A DNA stretch of 64,000 nt from Acidaminococcus timonensis. GTDB lineage: Bacteria > Bacillota > Negativicutes > Acidaminococcales > Acidaminococcaceae. Of the stretch, positions 17,499 to 26,365 are shown in pieces. The position numbers were made by a program, and so were the translations under genes. Location of the stretch: positions 249,962-313,961 of the forward strand of contig NZ_FNWH01000005.1 of NCBI RefSeq assembly GCF_900106585.1. Reading direction: 5' to 3'. How positions within the stretch are numbered: position 1 is the stretch's first letter; the number at the start of each line of letters is the position of its first letter. The notes beneath the pieces were generated by a model. It was not told the origin of the DNA and did not search any database. It saw only the letters and a program-made list of their open reading frames with translations.

Positions 17499-18902
17499 AT
17501 GAGTCAGCAAAAACTCGAACGTTTGGAAAGTGATTCTATCGGTAAGAAATACGTCCCCGCGGACGCTTATTATGGTGTGCAAACCCTGCGTGCCCATGAA
17601 AATTTCCATATTACCGGTCAATCCACCCATCCGACGATGATCAAAAGCCTGGCCCTGATCAAAAAAGCCTGTGCGATGGCCAATCGTCGGGCTGGCACAT
17701 TGCAGCCTGCCAAGGCGGATGCCATCATAGCTGCCTGTGACAAAGTGCTGGCAGGTGAGTATCTGGACCAGTTCATACTAGACCCCATCCAGGGCGGTGC
17801 CGGTACCTCTCTCAATATGAATGCCAACGAAGTGATCGCCAACATCGCCATCGAACTGCTGGGTGGTGAAAAAGGAGAGTACACCCTGGTCCATCCCAAC
17901 GATGACGTGAACCGGGGCCAGTCCACCAACGATGTGATCCCCACCGCCGGCAAGCTGACGGCCCTTTTCCTGCTCCAGGACCTGTACAGGAGCCTGCAGG
18001 CCCTGAAAGAGGCCTTTGCCCGGAAAGGCGTGGAATTTGATTCCGTGCTGAAGATGGGCCGCACCCAGCTGCAGGATGCTGTTCCCATCCGGCTGGGTCA
18101 GGAGTTCAAAGCCTATGCCACCGCGCTGGAGCGTGGTCTGAGACGGATCCGGTCCGCCGCTGCAGAAATGACTTCCATCAATATGGGGGGTACCGCCATC
18201 GGTACGGGAGTCAACGCCTCCCCGTCCTATTCCCGGCATATTGCAGAAGATCTTTCCCGGCTGACCGGATTTTCCTTTACCCAGGCTGCCGATTTGATTG
18301 ATGCCACCCAGAACATCGACAGTTTTGCCTCCGTTTCGGGCAGCCTGAAGGACTGTGCCATCGCTCTCTCCAAGATTTCCAACGACCTGCGGCTCATGTC
18401 CTCCGGTCCCCGGACCGGCCTGGAAGAGATCAACCTGCCGGCCAGGCAGAACGGCTCCTCCATCATGCCCGGCAAAGTGAACCCAGTGATTCCGGAAGTG
18501 GTCAGCCAGGTGGCTTTCCGGATCGTAGGCAACGACACCTGCATCGCCATGGCCGTGGAAGCCGGCCAGCTGGAACTGAACGCCTTTGAACCGGTGGTAT
18601 TCTATTCCCTGTTCCAGAGCATCGACACCCTGCGGGAAGCCGCCGATACCCTGCGGATCAACTGTGTGGAAGGCATCACCGCCAACCGGGAGCACTGCCA
18701 GCACCTGCTGAAAATGAGCGCCGGCATCGTAACGGCCCTGAGCCCCTACATCGGCTACGCCAAGGCCGCCAAACTGGCCAAGGAGTCCCTGGCCAGGAAC
18801 ATTCCTGTGGTGGAACTGGCCCGGCAGCGCCATTACCTGTCCGACAAACAGCTGGAAACCGTGCTGGATCCGTACAAAATGACCACGCCGGTAGCGCGGT
18901 AA
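17499..18902 (+). CDS. aspA: aspartate ammonia-lyase
   Basis: 467 aa, full length. The fumarase/aspartase signature GSSIMPGKVNP is present, together with TSMNMNANEVI-type (here GTSLNMNANEV) and the HPNDDVN substrate loop, which favours aspartase over class II fumarase. It deaminates aspartate to fumarate and ammonia, feeding amino-acid fermentation. Two in-frame ATGs follow AAGGAGG; 17499 (9-base spacing) is preferred to 17493 (3-base spacing). Single gene with its own terminator. Confidence 0.92.
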   Translation: MSQQKLERLESDSIGKKYVPADAYYGVQTLRAHENFHITGQSTHPTMIKSLALIKKACAMANRRAGTLQPAKADAIIAACDKVLAGEYLDQFILDPIQGGAGTSLNMNANEVIANIAIELLGGEKGEYTLVHPNDDVNRGQSTNDVIPTAGKLTALFLLQDLYRSLQALKEAFARKGVEFDSVLKMGRTQLQDAVPIRLGQEFKAYATALERGLRRIRSAAAEMTSINMGGTAIGTGVNASPSYSRHIAEDLSRLTGFSFTQAADLIDATQNIDSFASVSGSLKDCAIALSKISNDLRLMSSGPRTGLEEINLPARQNGSSIMPGKVNPVIPEVVSQVAFRIVGNDTCIAMAVEAGQLELNAFEPVVFYSLFQSIDTLREAADTLRINCVEGITANREHCQHLLKMSAGIVTALSPYIGYAKAAKLAKESLARNIPVVELARQRHYLSDKQLETVLDPYKMTTPVAR

Positions 18903-18904
18903 AA

Positions 18905-18936
18905 GAGGGGCTGCGACAAAAGTCGCAACCCCTCTT
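18905..18936 (+). terminator. terminator after aspA
   Basis: AGAGGGG-TGCGAC aaaa GTCGCA-CCCCTCT stem three bases past the stop codon, followed by TTT. Confidence 0.85.
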
Positions 18937-18984
18937 TGGTTCAATGGCCAGCCGCCGAAGGAAGCCCTATGACTCCGGTAAAAC

Positions 18985-19022
18985 AAAAAGGACTGTGGAA
19001 GATTTCCTTCCCAGTCCTTTTT
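18985..19022 (-). terminator. terminator downstream of tRNA-Arg
   Basis: AAAGGACTG ... CAGTCCTTT stem with A and T runs on either side, about 10 bases past the tRNA 3' end; it could act on both strands. Confidence 0.7.
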
Positions 19023-19032
19023 CATTGCCATG

Positions 19033-19109
19033 TGGTGCGATTGGCGCGAGTCGAACGCGCGACCCTCTGCTTAGGAGGCAGATGCTCTATCCAACTGAGC
19101 TACAACCGC
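19033..19109 (-). tRNA. tRNA-Arg (anticodon CCU)
   Basis: 77 nt including an encoded CCA. Acceptor GCGGTTG pairs with CAATCGC, D-arm GCTC/GAGC, anticodon stem TCTGC/GCAGA with loop CTCCTAA giving anticodon CCU (reads AGG), and T-arm GCGCG-TTCGACT-CGCGC. All four stems close. Confidence 0.95.
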
Positions 19110-19193
19110 ATAACACTGTTATTATAACAATTCTGCTGTATGAGGGCAAGAGGGGGGATGCAACGCCCCCGGTTCGTTCTTGAGAAGGCATAA

Positions 19194-19224
19194 AAAAACA
19201 CTGCGGTACTTCCGCAGTGTTTTT
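19194..19224 (-). terminator. terminator after the outer-membrane protein gene
   Basis: AAAACACTGCGG tactt CCGCAGTGTTTT, a 12-bp stem with T tail, just after the stop codon. Confidence 0.85.
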
Positions 19225-19229
19225 GCCAT

Positions 19230-19838
19230 TTAAAACTTATACGAAACCCCCACATTCACTTCGTGGGTCTTGGCATCGATATCACCCTTGAAATCTTTGT
19301 ACTTGCTGTCGTTGTAGGATACGTTGGCTTCCCAGTTATCGGTGAAGGCATAGCCTACGCCCAGTTCATACTGGGTAATGTTATTGCCGGTACCGAACTT
19401 GGCCCAGCCAGTGGTCTTTTCCGTAATGGGCAGCCGACCCATGGCCCCAACCTGATACCCGCTGTTGTTGTCGTGGTAGCCATGCTGTTTGATCCGGTTC
19501 CGGACATAGCCGCCGTAGCCGTACAGATACGGGTTGAACTGGTAGATCAGGCTGACTTCATGGGACTGCACGGAGGCATCCTGATTGCCTTCGTGGGCAG
19601 AATACCGGTAATCCAGGCCCAGGTTGTCGGCGACCCCTACGGTGCCACCCACTCGATACCGGGAGTTGCCGTCATAATTGGTGGTATGCCCATCCTGTTT
19701 CCATTTCAGAGAAGTGCCCACTGTGACGTTGGCATCGATTTTTGCAGCGCCAGGAGCAATATTGGCCAGGGGAGAAGCACAGGCCACGGTCAAAGGCAGC
19801 AGACTCAGCACTGCAGTGGCCATCATCATTTTATTCAT
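19230..19838 (-). CDS. outer-membrane beta-barrel protein
   Basis: 202 aa. Signal peptide (to about CASP) followed by alternating strands rich in Tyr and Gly and a C-terminal ...VGVSYKF, the aromatic end expected for BamA-inserted barrels. It resembles small opacity/OmpW-like barrels with perhaps eight strands; no function can be named. This is good evidence for a diderm cell. ATG 19838 is preceded by AAGGAGGG. Own promoter (19880-19908) and terminator. Confidence 0.85.
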   Translation of the reverse strand: MNKMMMATAVLSLLPLTVACASPLANIAPGAAKIDANVTVGTSLKWKQDGHTTNYDGNSRYRVGGTVGVADNLGLDYRYSAHEGNQDASVQSHEVSLIYQFNPYLYGYGGYVRNRIKQHGYHDNNSGYQVGAMGRLPITEKTTGWAKFGTGNNITQYELGVGYAFTDNWEANVSYNDSKYKDFKGDIDAKTHEVNVGVSYKF

Positions 19839-19879
19839 GGGAAATCCCTCCTTCAATGGATTCAACTACTCACTTATCC

Positions 19880-19908
19880 ATTATACACGCTTTCATCAAT
19901 TTTCGCAA
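19880..19908 (-). promoter_or_regulatory. promoter of the outer-membrane protein gene
   Basis: TTGCGA (19903-19908), 17 bases, TATAAT (19880-19885) on the minus strand, between the brnQ stop and the barrel gene. Confidence 0.7.
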
Positions 19909-19912
19909 AAAT

Positions 19913-21253
19913 TCAGGCTTTCTGCCCCGAAAACTTCACAACTGCCACGGCTGCCACCAGGGCCGCCAGAGCGGGCAGCAGCCAGCTCATGCCCAGGCTG
20001 AACAGGGGCAGCTGATGATAAAGTCCCAGCAGGCTCTGGACGGCGCCCAGGTTCTGTACGCCTTTGGGCAGGGCACTGAGCATATCCCCGAAGGCTGCAA
20101 ACCCGGCCAGCACCATGGGCCACCGGTACAGACGCCGATCCTTCCCGAACAGAGCACAGGCAAAAGCACTGAGGATCAGGGTAATGGCCATGGGATACAG
20201 AAGCATCAGGATGGGGACGGCCAGCTGGATGATCTGGGTCAGCCCCACGTTTCCGATCAGGAAGGAAACCCCGGCTACCAGTACACAGCAGGTCCTGTAC
20301 CCCGGTTTCCCCGGGAACAACTCCATAAAGGTATTGGAACAGGCTGTGATCAGGCCGATGGCCGTTTTCAGGCAGGCAAAGGTGACAATGGCCGCCAGCA
20401 GCACGCCCCCAACAGATCCAAAATAGGCATGGGTGATCTGGGCCAGGGCGATGCCCCCGTTGGCGCTGATGGGCAGCCGGCCCACACTGGAGGTGCCCAG
20501 CCAGGTGATCAGGGTATAGAGCAGGGCCATGAGAAAGACCACGATGGCCCCCACCTTCAGCAGATCTTTGGTGATGTTCCCGGTGTCGGTGATGCCCAGG
20601 TTCTTCAGGGTATCGATCACCACCACAGAAAAGGCCAGCATGGCCAGTACGTCCATGGTGTTATACCCTTCCTTGAAACCGGTCAGGAAAGCATGGGCCA
20701 CGTAGTCCCCCTGGGGCAGGGCGCTGCCCATGCTCCCCATGGGATTCAGCAGAGCGGCGGCCATCAGGATGGCCAGGAACACCAGGAAGATGGGATTCAG
20801 TCCCTTGCCGATGTACACGATCAGTTTGGAGGGTTTCAGAGAAAACAGCAACCCCACCCCCATGAATACAAAGGTAAAGATTGCCAGCAGCAGAGGCTGC
20901 TCGCCGACAAAAGGAGCAATCCCGATCTGGTAGGAGACAGTGGCCGTCCGGGGCAGGGCGAAGGCCGGACCGATGGTCAGATACAGCAATACCGTAAAGA
21001 TTTTGGCAAAGGTCGGATGCACATTCCCGGCCAGCTCTTCCAGGCTGGCGCTGCCTGAGAGCCCGAAGGCAATCAGAGCCAGGAAGGGCAGGAAGACCCC
21101 GGTGGAAATGAAGCCGAAATTGGCCCTCCAGAAATGGGAACCGGCCAGCTGGCCCATGTGTACCGGAAAGATCAGGTTCCCGGCGCCGAACAGCATCCCG
21201 AACAGCATGGAACCTACAAAGACATATTCTGCACCTGTCAGTTTCTTGTTCAT
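19913..21253 (-). CDS. brnQ: branched-chain amino acid transport protein BrnQ (LIVCS family)
   Basis: 446 aa, about twelve membrane segments, beginning MNKKLTGAEYVFVGSMLFGMLFGAGNLIFP-type, the well conserved N-terminus of LIVCS carriers. It imports Leu, Ile and Val with Na+ or H+. Start 21253 follows AAGGAGGG; the frame to 21298 runs into the SDR gene. It begins 10 bases after the upstream SDR gene and is probably co-transcribed with it. Confidence 0.93.
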   Translation of the reverse strand: MNKKLTGAEYVFVGSMLFGMLFGAGNLIFPVHMGQLAGSHFWRANFGFISTGVFLPFLALIAFGLSGSASLEELAGNVHPTFAKIFTVLLYLTIGPAFALPRTATVSYQIGIAPFVGEQPLLLAIFTFVFMGVGLLFSLKPSKLIVYIGKGLNPIFLVFLAILMAAALLNPMGSMGSALPQGDYVAHAFLTGFKEGYNTMDVLAMLAFSVVVIDTLKNLGITDTGNITKDLLKVGAIVVFLMALLYTLITWLGTSSVGRLPISANGGIALAQITHAYFGSVGGVLLAAIVTFACLKTAIGLITACSNTFMELFPGKPGYRTCCVLVAGVSFLIGNVGLTQIIQLAVPILMLLYPMAITLILSAFACALFGKDRRLYRWPMVLAGFAAFGDMLSALPKGVQNLGAVQSLLGLYHQLPLFSLGMSWLLPALAALVAAVAVVKFSGQKA

Positions 21254-21263
21254 GGTTCCCTCC

Positions 21264-22019
21264 TTATTTCGCGGTGAGCCCGCCGTCCACGGGAACAATG
21301 GAACCGGTCATGAAGCCGTTCAGCGGCGACAGGATGGAGCAGATCACATGAGCCACTTCCTCCGGTTTGCCGATGCGTCCCAGGGGATAGACGGAAGCCA
21401 TACTTTCCAGGGAATAGCCGCCTTCTTCCAGCTGTTTCTGCACCAGAGGTGTATCCACATCGCCGGGGCATACACAGTTCACCCGGATCCAGGGAGCCAG
21501 ATCCAGGGCCAGTGCCCGGGTAAAGGCTACCACAGCGCCCTTGGCAGCGGCGTACAGGCTGCAGCCGTAGTTCCCTTCCAGGGCAGCGTCAGAGGCGATA
21601 TTCACGATGGAGGGACCTTCATCGGCAAAATGGGGCAGCAGTTGCTGGGTCAAGAACAGCGTACTTTTCACGTTCCCATCCATGAGGCGGTTGTAGTCAT
21701 CTTCGGTGATGTCCTGCAGGGGTTTCTCCTGATACAGCCCGGCACTGTTCACCAGGAAGTCCAGTTTTTTCCCGTCTTTTCCCACAGTTTCAGCCACTTT
21801 CCGGCAGCCCTCCAGGGTGCTCAGGTCGGCCTGGACATAGAGGGCTTCCCCCTCCCCGCTCTCCAGCTCAGTCAGTGCTTTCTGCCCTTTTTCCGCATCC
21901 CGGCCCACCAGGCAGACGGACGCACCCTCCCGTACCAGATTCCGGGCTACAGCCAGACCGATGCCGGAGGTACCCCCGCTGATGACGCCCCATTTTCCTT
22001 CCATACCATACTTGATCAT
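21264..22019 (-). CDS. SDR-family oxidoreductase
   Basis: 251 aa classical short-chain dehydrogenase: GGTSGIG nucleotide-binding loop, NSAG motif, and active site S...YAAAK. The length and C-terminus (GSIVPVDGGLTA) resemble 3-oxoacyl-ACP reductase-like enzymes, but the many paralogous SDRs make the substrate uncertain. AAAGGAGG precedes the ATG. It starts just after the cold-shock gene terminator and is followed closely by brnQ. Confidence 0.88.
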   Translation of the reverse strand: MIKYGMEGKWGVISGGTSGIGLAVARNLVREGASVCLVGRDAEKGQKALTELESGEGEALYVQADLSTLEGCRKVAETVGKDGKKLDFLVNSAGLYQEKPLQDITEDDYNRLMDGNVKSTLFLTQQLLPHFADEGPSIVNIASDAALEGNYGCSLYAAAKGAVVAFTRALALDLAPWIRVNCVCPGDVDTPLVQKQLEEGGYSLESMASVYPLGRIGKPEEVAHVICSILSPLNGFMTGSIVPVDGGLTAK

Positions 22020-22058
22020 ATTTTTCCTCCTTTGCTGGATATTCCTGTCTCAAATGAA

Positions 22059-22090
22059 AGAGGGGATACCGCCGAAGCGATATCCCCTCT
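22059..22090 (-). terminator. terminator after the cold-shock gene
   Basis: AGAGGGGATA ... TATCCCCTCT 10-bp stem between the csp stop and the SDR gene. Confidence 0.8.
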
Positions 22091-22122
22091 GTGCAGCTGG
22101 TTGCTTGATGCAGATTTATATC

Positions 22123-22320
22123 TTACAGTTTCACAACGTTAGCAGCTTGTTCACCACGGTTGCCTTCGACAACGTCGAATTCTACAGCCTGGCCTTCTTC
22201 CAGAGTCTTGAAGCCTTCACCCTGGATTGCGGAGAAATGAACGAATACATCACCGCCATCTTCCCGTTCAATGAAACCATAACCCTTTTCAGCATTAAAC
22301 CATTTAACTTTGCCAGTCAT
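22123..22320 (-). CDS. cold-shock protein
   Basis: 65 aa, full length of the CspA family. RNP1 (KGYGFIE) and RNP2 (VFVHF) are intact. It binds single-stranded nucleic acid as an RNA chaperone. GGAGG lies about 10 bases upstream of the ATG. The 167-base gap upstream is A/T-rich and probably holds a long 5' leader, common in csp mRNAs, but I see no specific structure. Confidence 0.95.
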   Translation of the reverse strand: MTGKVKWFNAEKGYGFIEREDGGDVFVHFSAIQGEGFKTLEEGQAVEFDVVEGNRGEQAANVVKL

Positions 22321-22487
22321 CTTACATTGGCCTCCTAAAAATTATTGCGAAAAACGATCCAACTATATGTGATACCTGCATGAGTTCAACATTCAGTAAG
22401 TCCGTGTTTTCTGTGTTCCATTCTAGCATACCGGGGGGAGATTTACAAGCAAAAGAATTGTCAGAAGTCCCTTTCACCTTGAACTTT

Positions 22488-22757
22488 TTATGATATTTTC
22501 AGAGGTTTTCGAGAAAACTGGTGAACCAGCTCTTCTTTTTGTTTTTTTGCCAGCTGCTTCAGGGCATACTCCCGCTGCAACGCCGCACTTTTGTCGGGCA
22601 GCTCCTCATAATAGACCATGGCCACCGCCTTGAAAGCCCGGGTATATTTGGCCCCGGACCCGCTGCGGTGCATGGCCAGCCGATGGGCCAGGTCGTTGGT
22701 CCAGCCGGTATAGAGGGCGCCGTTGGCACAGCGCACCATGTACACGTAAGCACTCAT
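22488..22757 (-). CDS. GIY-YIG nuclease-domain protein (YhbQ type)
   Basis: 89 aa single GIY-YIG domain. The motif appears as YVYMV ... LYTGWTND, with the catalytic Arg (HR) and a downstream Glu. UPF0213/YhbQ proteins are small DNA nucleases of uncertain role. Its ATG overlaps the stop of the cyclophilin gene (ATGA), so the two are translationally coupled. Confidence 0.88.
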   Translation of the reverse strand: MSAYVYMVRCANGALYTGWTNDLAHRLAMHRSGSGAKYTRAFKAVAMVYYEELPDKSAALQREYALKQLAKKQKEELVHQFSRKPLKIS

Positions 22758-23221
22758 GCTTCCACGATTTCCACCTTTTCCATGACCACGTCCTGCAAAG
22801 GCCGGTCAGCAAAGTCCGTGGGGGTGGAACCGATCTTGTGGACCACATCCATGCCTTCAGTGATCTTGCCGAAGATGGCGTGATGGCCATCCAGCCAGGG
22901 GGTAGGTACCAGGGTGATGAAAAATTGGCTGCCGCCGGTATTGGGACCTGCGTTGGCCATGGACAGGATGCCTTCGCTGTCGTGAGCCAGGCCGGGCCCG
23001 AATTCATCGTCGATGGCGTAGCCGGGACCGCCCATGCCAGTACCCGTGGGATCGCCCCCCTGGATCATGAAATCATCGATGACCCGGTGGAAGATCACAC
23101 CGTCATAAAAGCCTTTTTTCACCAGCTCCATGAAGTTGGCAGCCGTTTTGGGCGCCTTGTCCTCGAACAGTTCGGCGGTAAAATCGCCCAGGTTGGTATG
23201 GAAATGCACATGTTTGTTCAT
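22754..23221 (-). CDS. cyclophilin-type peptidyl-prolyl cis-trans isomerase
   Basis: 155 aa single-domain cyclophilin. FHRVIDDFMIQGGDPTGTG contains the catalytic Arg and the Gln/Gly-rich core; GSQFFITL and the WLDGHHAIFG region complete the active site. No signal peptide, so cytoplasmic. The ATG at 23221 has GAGG 8 bases upstream. Lies 11 bases after a lipoprotein gene and overlaps the GIY-YIG gene. Confidence 0.93.
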   Translation of the reverse strand: MNKHVHFHTNLGDFTAELFEDKAPKTAANFMELVKKGFYDGVIFHRVIDDFMIQGGDPTGTGMGGPGYAIDDEFGPGLAHDSEGILSMANAGPNTGGSQFFITLVPTPWLDGHHAIFGKITEGMDVVHKIGSTPTDFADRPLQDVVMEKVEIVEA

Positions 23222-23232
23222 TATTTTCACCT

Positions 23233-24249
23233 CTAAAATTCCTTGATGACAAGATCGGACAGGTCCAGCGGTTTACGGCCGCCGGGACCGGGTCCCTGCA
23301 GGTCGACCAGGGCCAGGAGCTGTCCCTGTTCAGTAATATAAAAATTGTCCGGCTGGAGCCGGGTCCCTGTCCCCAGTGTCTCCACCCGTGCCTGGAGAGC
23401 CTCCTGCTGCTTGTTGCCCAGAAAATGGTTCAGGGTCAGCCGTTTGCCCGTGGTCAAATCGAACACCAGGGCATACTGCAGATCGATTTTCTCCGCCCGC
23501 AGCAGGGCGGGATCCGCCCCGCCCTGCAGAGGAGACACATAGGCGTATTTTTTCAGCCGGGCCCAGCTGGCCAGGTTGTTCACCTCACTGACCGGAAACA
23601 TCCGGTACAGGATGGGCGGCGCCGTGAAGACAATGCTCAGCAGGTTGTTCCGGTTGTAAGTCACCTGGCATTGAAGGGCACTGCCCACCGGCCCGGTCAT
23701 ATACCGGAACACCCCGATGTAGTTGCCCAGTTCCTGGTTGATCCGATCCTGGGCCTGGGGGGTGACTTCCCCTGTCACCTGGGGATAGGTGGTCTCATAC
23801 GCATCCTTCGAGATCTTCAGGTTCTCCCGTTTGGTGGTGGCAGAAGCCCCTGGCCGGGCCGGTACCGTGTACCAGCCGGTGATTCCATCCCGGGTGGCCA
23901 CCTTGGCCCATTCCAGGCCGTTGATCTCCCGCTTTCCGAAGATCATGCCCCGGGCCCCGGCCGGAGCCTGCCGCAGGATGGTCTCCGGCTTTTCCTCCGG
24001 CAGATTCCGCAGGTACCCGCCGGTGAACTGGATCCGTTCCATGGAATGCTGCCGGGTGACGAATTCCACCCGGGCCCCCTGGGCGCCCTCCCCGGGAGCA
24101 ATGGCCTTGGTCTCCTGGCCCCGGCTTTCCTGGGTCATTGCCTTTTGGGGCAGTTCTCCGGCCGGTTCCGGCCTGGCCTGTTCCTGACAGCCGCTGAACA
24201 GCAGACACAGGCAAAAAGCCAGGATCCCGGCAGCATTGCGCTTCCTCAT
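23233..24249 (-). CDS. lipoprotein with SH3-like and C-terminal DUF-type domain
   Basis: 338 aa. Lipoprotein signal with lipobox LFSGC near residue 21. A short linker leads to an SH3b-like stretch (about 65-135, ending GITGWYTVP), then a C-terminal domain (YPQVTGEV ... FDLTTGKRLTLNHFLG) resembling the DUF3298/DUF4163 pair of polysaccharide deacetylase-associated proteins. Probably an envelope protein. The start overlaps the upstream flavoprotein stop by ATGA, indicating an operon. Confidence 0.78.
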   Translation of the reverse strand: MRKRNAAGILAFCLCLLFSGCQEQARPEPAGELPQKAMTQESRGQETKAIAPGEGAQGARVEFVTRQHSMERIQFTGGYLRNLPEEKPETILRQAPAGARGMIFGKREINGLEWAKVATRDGITGWYTVPARPGASATTKRENLKISKDAYETTYPQVTGEVTPQAQDRINQELGNYIGVFRYMTGPVGSALQCQVTYNRNNLLSIVFTAPPILYRMFPVSEVNNLASWARLKKYAYVSPLQGGADPALLRAEKIDLQYALVFDLTTGKRLTLNHFLGNKQQEALQARVETLGTGTRLQPDNFYITEQGQLLALVDLQGPGPGGRKPLDLSDLVIKEF

Positions 24250-25103
24250 GCCCGTTTCTCCTGCAGCCACGATGCCGCAGAAAGCAGCGCTTTCTGGCCT
24301 TCCCCGGCAGCCTTGTTGATCTGCCAGGGGTAGCCGGCAGCGTCTCCGGCTGCAAACACCCCGGGTACAGAGGTCCCCAGTTTCTCATCCACGCGGATGA
24401 AGGAACCATTCAGTTCCAGGCCAGGCAGGAGTTTTTCCAGAGGATCCGTCTCCCGCAGGATGAACAGCCCGTCCAGGGGCTCTTTTCCTGCCGTGGTCTG
24501 AAGCCCGGTGACTTTTTCATCTCCCAGGACTTCCTGTGGCTGTCCCTCCATGGGCTGGATGTTCTCCGGATGCGCATCCGGCACCGGACAGGAAGACCAC
24601 ACCTTCACCTTTTGCGCCAGGCCTGCCAGAAATTCCACCTCTTCCCAGGCAGACGGCAGGTTGGTGATCACCCCGATGGTCTTTCCCTTATACAGATACC
24701 CGTCACAGGTGGCGCAGTAACTGACTCCCCTGCCCAGGAAGGCACTTTCCCCCGCCAGGGAATGGCCATGGGCCACCCCGGGGCAAAGTATGATGCTCCG
24801 GGCCTGGTATACATCCCCTGGTGTGGCAAGGTAGAACGCACCCTCCAGGGGCATGATGTTCAGGACCTTGTGGGGTACCACTTCCGGCCTGCCGGCTTTC
24901 ATGTGGGCCACAAAAGCGTCCATCAGCGCTTCCCCCGATTGATCCGGAAGTCCCAGATAATTCTTCACCTGTTTGCTTTTCCGCAGGGCCAGGCCAAAAT
25001 CGCCGGTATCGAACAGCACCGTGGAAAGAGACCGGTTGGCAGCTGTCACCGCTGCACTGCAGCCCGCCGGACCGCCTCCCACAATGGCTACATCATATAC
25101 CAT
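24246..25103 (-). CDS. thioredoxin reductase-like FAD/NAD(P)-dependent oxidoreductase
   Basis: 285 aa. The N-terminal FAD-binding motif GGGPAGCSAA, the redox CATC (in SYCATCDGY), and the C-terminal FAD motif VFAAGDAAG are present. It is shorter than TrxB (about 310 aa), and the usual NADP-binding GGGxSA loop is not clear (GVITNLPSAWEE instead), so the electron donor may differ. Cytoplasmic. It lies between nitroreductase and lipoprotein genes, in a tightly spaced set. Confidence 0.85.
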   Translation of the reverse strand: MVYDVAIVGGGPAGCSAAVTAANRSLSTVLFDTGDFGLALRKSKQVKNYLGLPDQSGEALMDAFVAHMKAGRPEVVPHKVLNIMPLEGAFYLATPGDVYQARSIILCPGVAHGHSLAGESAFLGRGVSYCATCDGYLYKGKTIGVITNLPSAWEEVEFLAGLAQKVKVWSSCPVPDAHPENIQPMEGQPQEVLGDEKVTGLQTTAGKEPLDGLFILRETDPLEKLLPGLELNGSFIRVDEKLGTSVPGVFAAGDAAGYPWQINKAAGEGQKALLSAASWLQEKRA

Positions 25104-25114
25104 GGCACCTCTCC

Positions 25115-25693
25115 TTACTTTTCAGTCAAAACTGTCTCCAGAGGCAGTTTGGGGACGTAGTAATCCCGTTCTTCATCCACATAATAGGCCAGAGGCTTTC
25201 CTTCCTCAGCCGGCACCAGGGTGCTCTTGTGGCTGGGATAGCCCAGGGCCAGTACCACACTCACTTCCAGCCCTTCCGGCAGTTCCAGCAGAGCCGCGAT
25301 CTTCGCCCGGTCCACTGCGGCCAGGATGGCGCTGCCCACCCCCTGCTGCCAGGCGGTGATGGCCATGGCATCCAGGGCAATGCCCAGATCGATGTTGCTG
25401 ATGACGGGATTGGCATCCCCGGGTTTGGTCACTACGATAAAGGCCACCGGCTGTTCCTCTTCCTTCGGGGTCCCGATTTCCTTCGGCAGCGCGGCTGCCC
25501 AGTGGAGCATGGGCTGCATGGCCTTCACGTTTTCCGGCTGGGTCACGGACACATACCGCAGCACCTGGCCATTCCGGCCGCAGCTGCGCTGTCGGGCCAC
25601 ATCCACCAGATTACGGACCAGTTCCCGGGGAACCGGTTTCTGGGTAAAGCGCCGGTACGTCCGGCAGGTCTTATAAGATTCAGCTAGTTCCAT
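25115..25693 (-). CDS. nitroreductase-family protein
   Basis: 192 aa, FMN-binding nitroreductase fold. The N-terminal RTYRRF is the FMN phosphate-binding signature, and the mid-protein IDLGIALDAMAITAWQQGVGS helix is typical. Function (quinone, nitro or flavin reduction) is not resolvable. AGGAGA precedes the ATG. It starts the set of minus-strand genes to 22.5 kb. Confidence 0.88.
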   Translation of the reverse strand: MELAESYKTCRTYRRFTQKPVPRELVRNLVDVARQRSCGRNGQVLRYVSVTQPENVKAMQPMLHWAAALPKEIGTPKEEEQPVAFIVVTKPGDANPVISNIDLGIALDAMAITAWQQGVGSAILAAVDRAKIAALLELPEGLEVSVVLALGYPSHKSTLVPAEEGKPLAYYVDEERDYYVPKLPLETVLTEK

Positions 25694-25717
25694 CTATCCC
25701 ATCTCCTTTTGTTTCGT

Positions 25718-26272
25718 TCATTCCACGCCCACAGCGTAACCGTTTTCCCCGTCCGCCTGGATGGTCAGTACATGGGGTGCCTGTGCCAGGAACAGCACAG
25801 CCTCCTGCTGACGGATCTGCAGGGGACTGTTGAACACATCCACAGGGGCAAAACCGGCCACCGGCAGGATCCGGATCACGCCCAGGGCATCTTCCCCGAT
25901 GATGGCCACATCATTCAAATGGGTCCGGCCCGTGCCCCTGTGGCCATAACTCAATACCAGGATATCCTGTTTCCCCGGACGGAAGTCCAGTTTGTACAGG
26001 GCATACTCCACACCCTTCTGGAACGTGGCCAGGCCCACGCCATCCTCCACCTGCCAGCCCAGTACCAGCACCTTTTCGCCTCCGGCCGATCCGGTCAGGC
26101 TGGCACTGATCTTTTTGGGCTGCCCTTTGGTAAACTCCACCGTCAGGGAAGGCTGCAGCTGTCCGTTGCTGCTCAGGTTGTAGCGGGGCGCAAAATATTG
26201 GGCAGCGTCTGCTGCCTGTACGCCCAGGCCCAGCAGCAGCGCAGCGAGAGCCATGTCTCTCAGGATTTTCAT
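25718..26272 (-). CDS. exported hypothetical protein
   Basis: 184 aa with a Sec signal peptide (MKILRDMALAALLLGLG, cut likely after AADAA). The mature part is strand-rich and has no motif I recognise. The start at 26272 is set by AGGAGGTG 7 bases upstream; a frame to 26299 lacks a site. Probably periplasmic. Confidence 0.75.
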   Translation of the reverse strand: MKILRDMALAALLLGLGVQAADAAQYFAPRYNLSSNGQLQPSLTVEFTKGQPKKISASLTGSAGGEKVLVLGWQVEDGVGLATFQKGVEYALYKLDFRPGKQDILVLSYGHRGTGRTHLNDVAIIGEDALGVIRILPVAGFAPVDVFNSPLQIRQQEAVLFLAQAPHVLTIQADGENGYAVGVE

Positions 26273-26365
26273 AGCGACACCTCCTGCAGTGGATACCATC
26301 CTTGATTTTTCCCATCTTTGTATTATACCGTAGAAAACAGGGAAAACACAATTGCCAGTTCCGGT

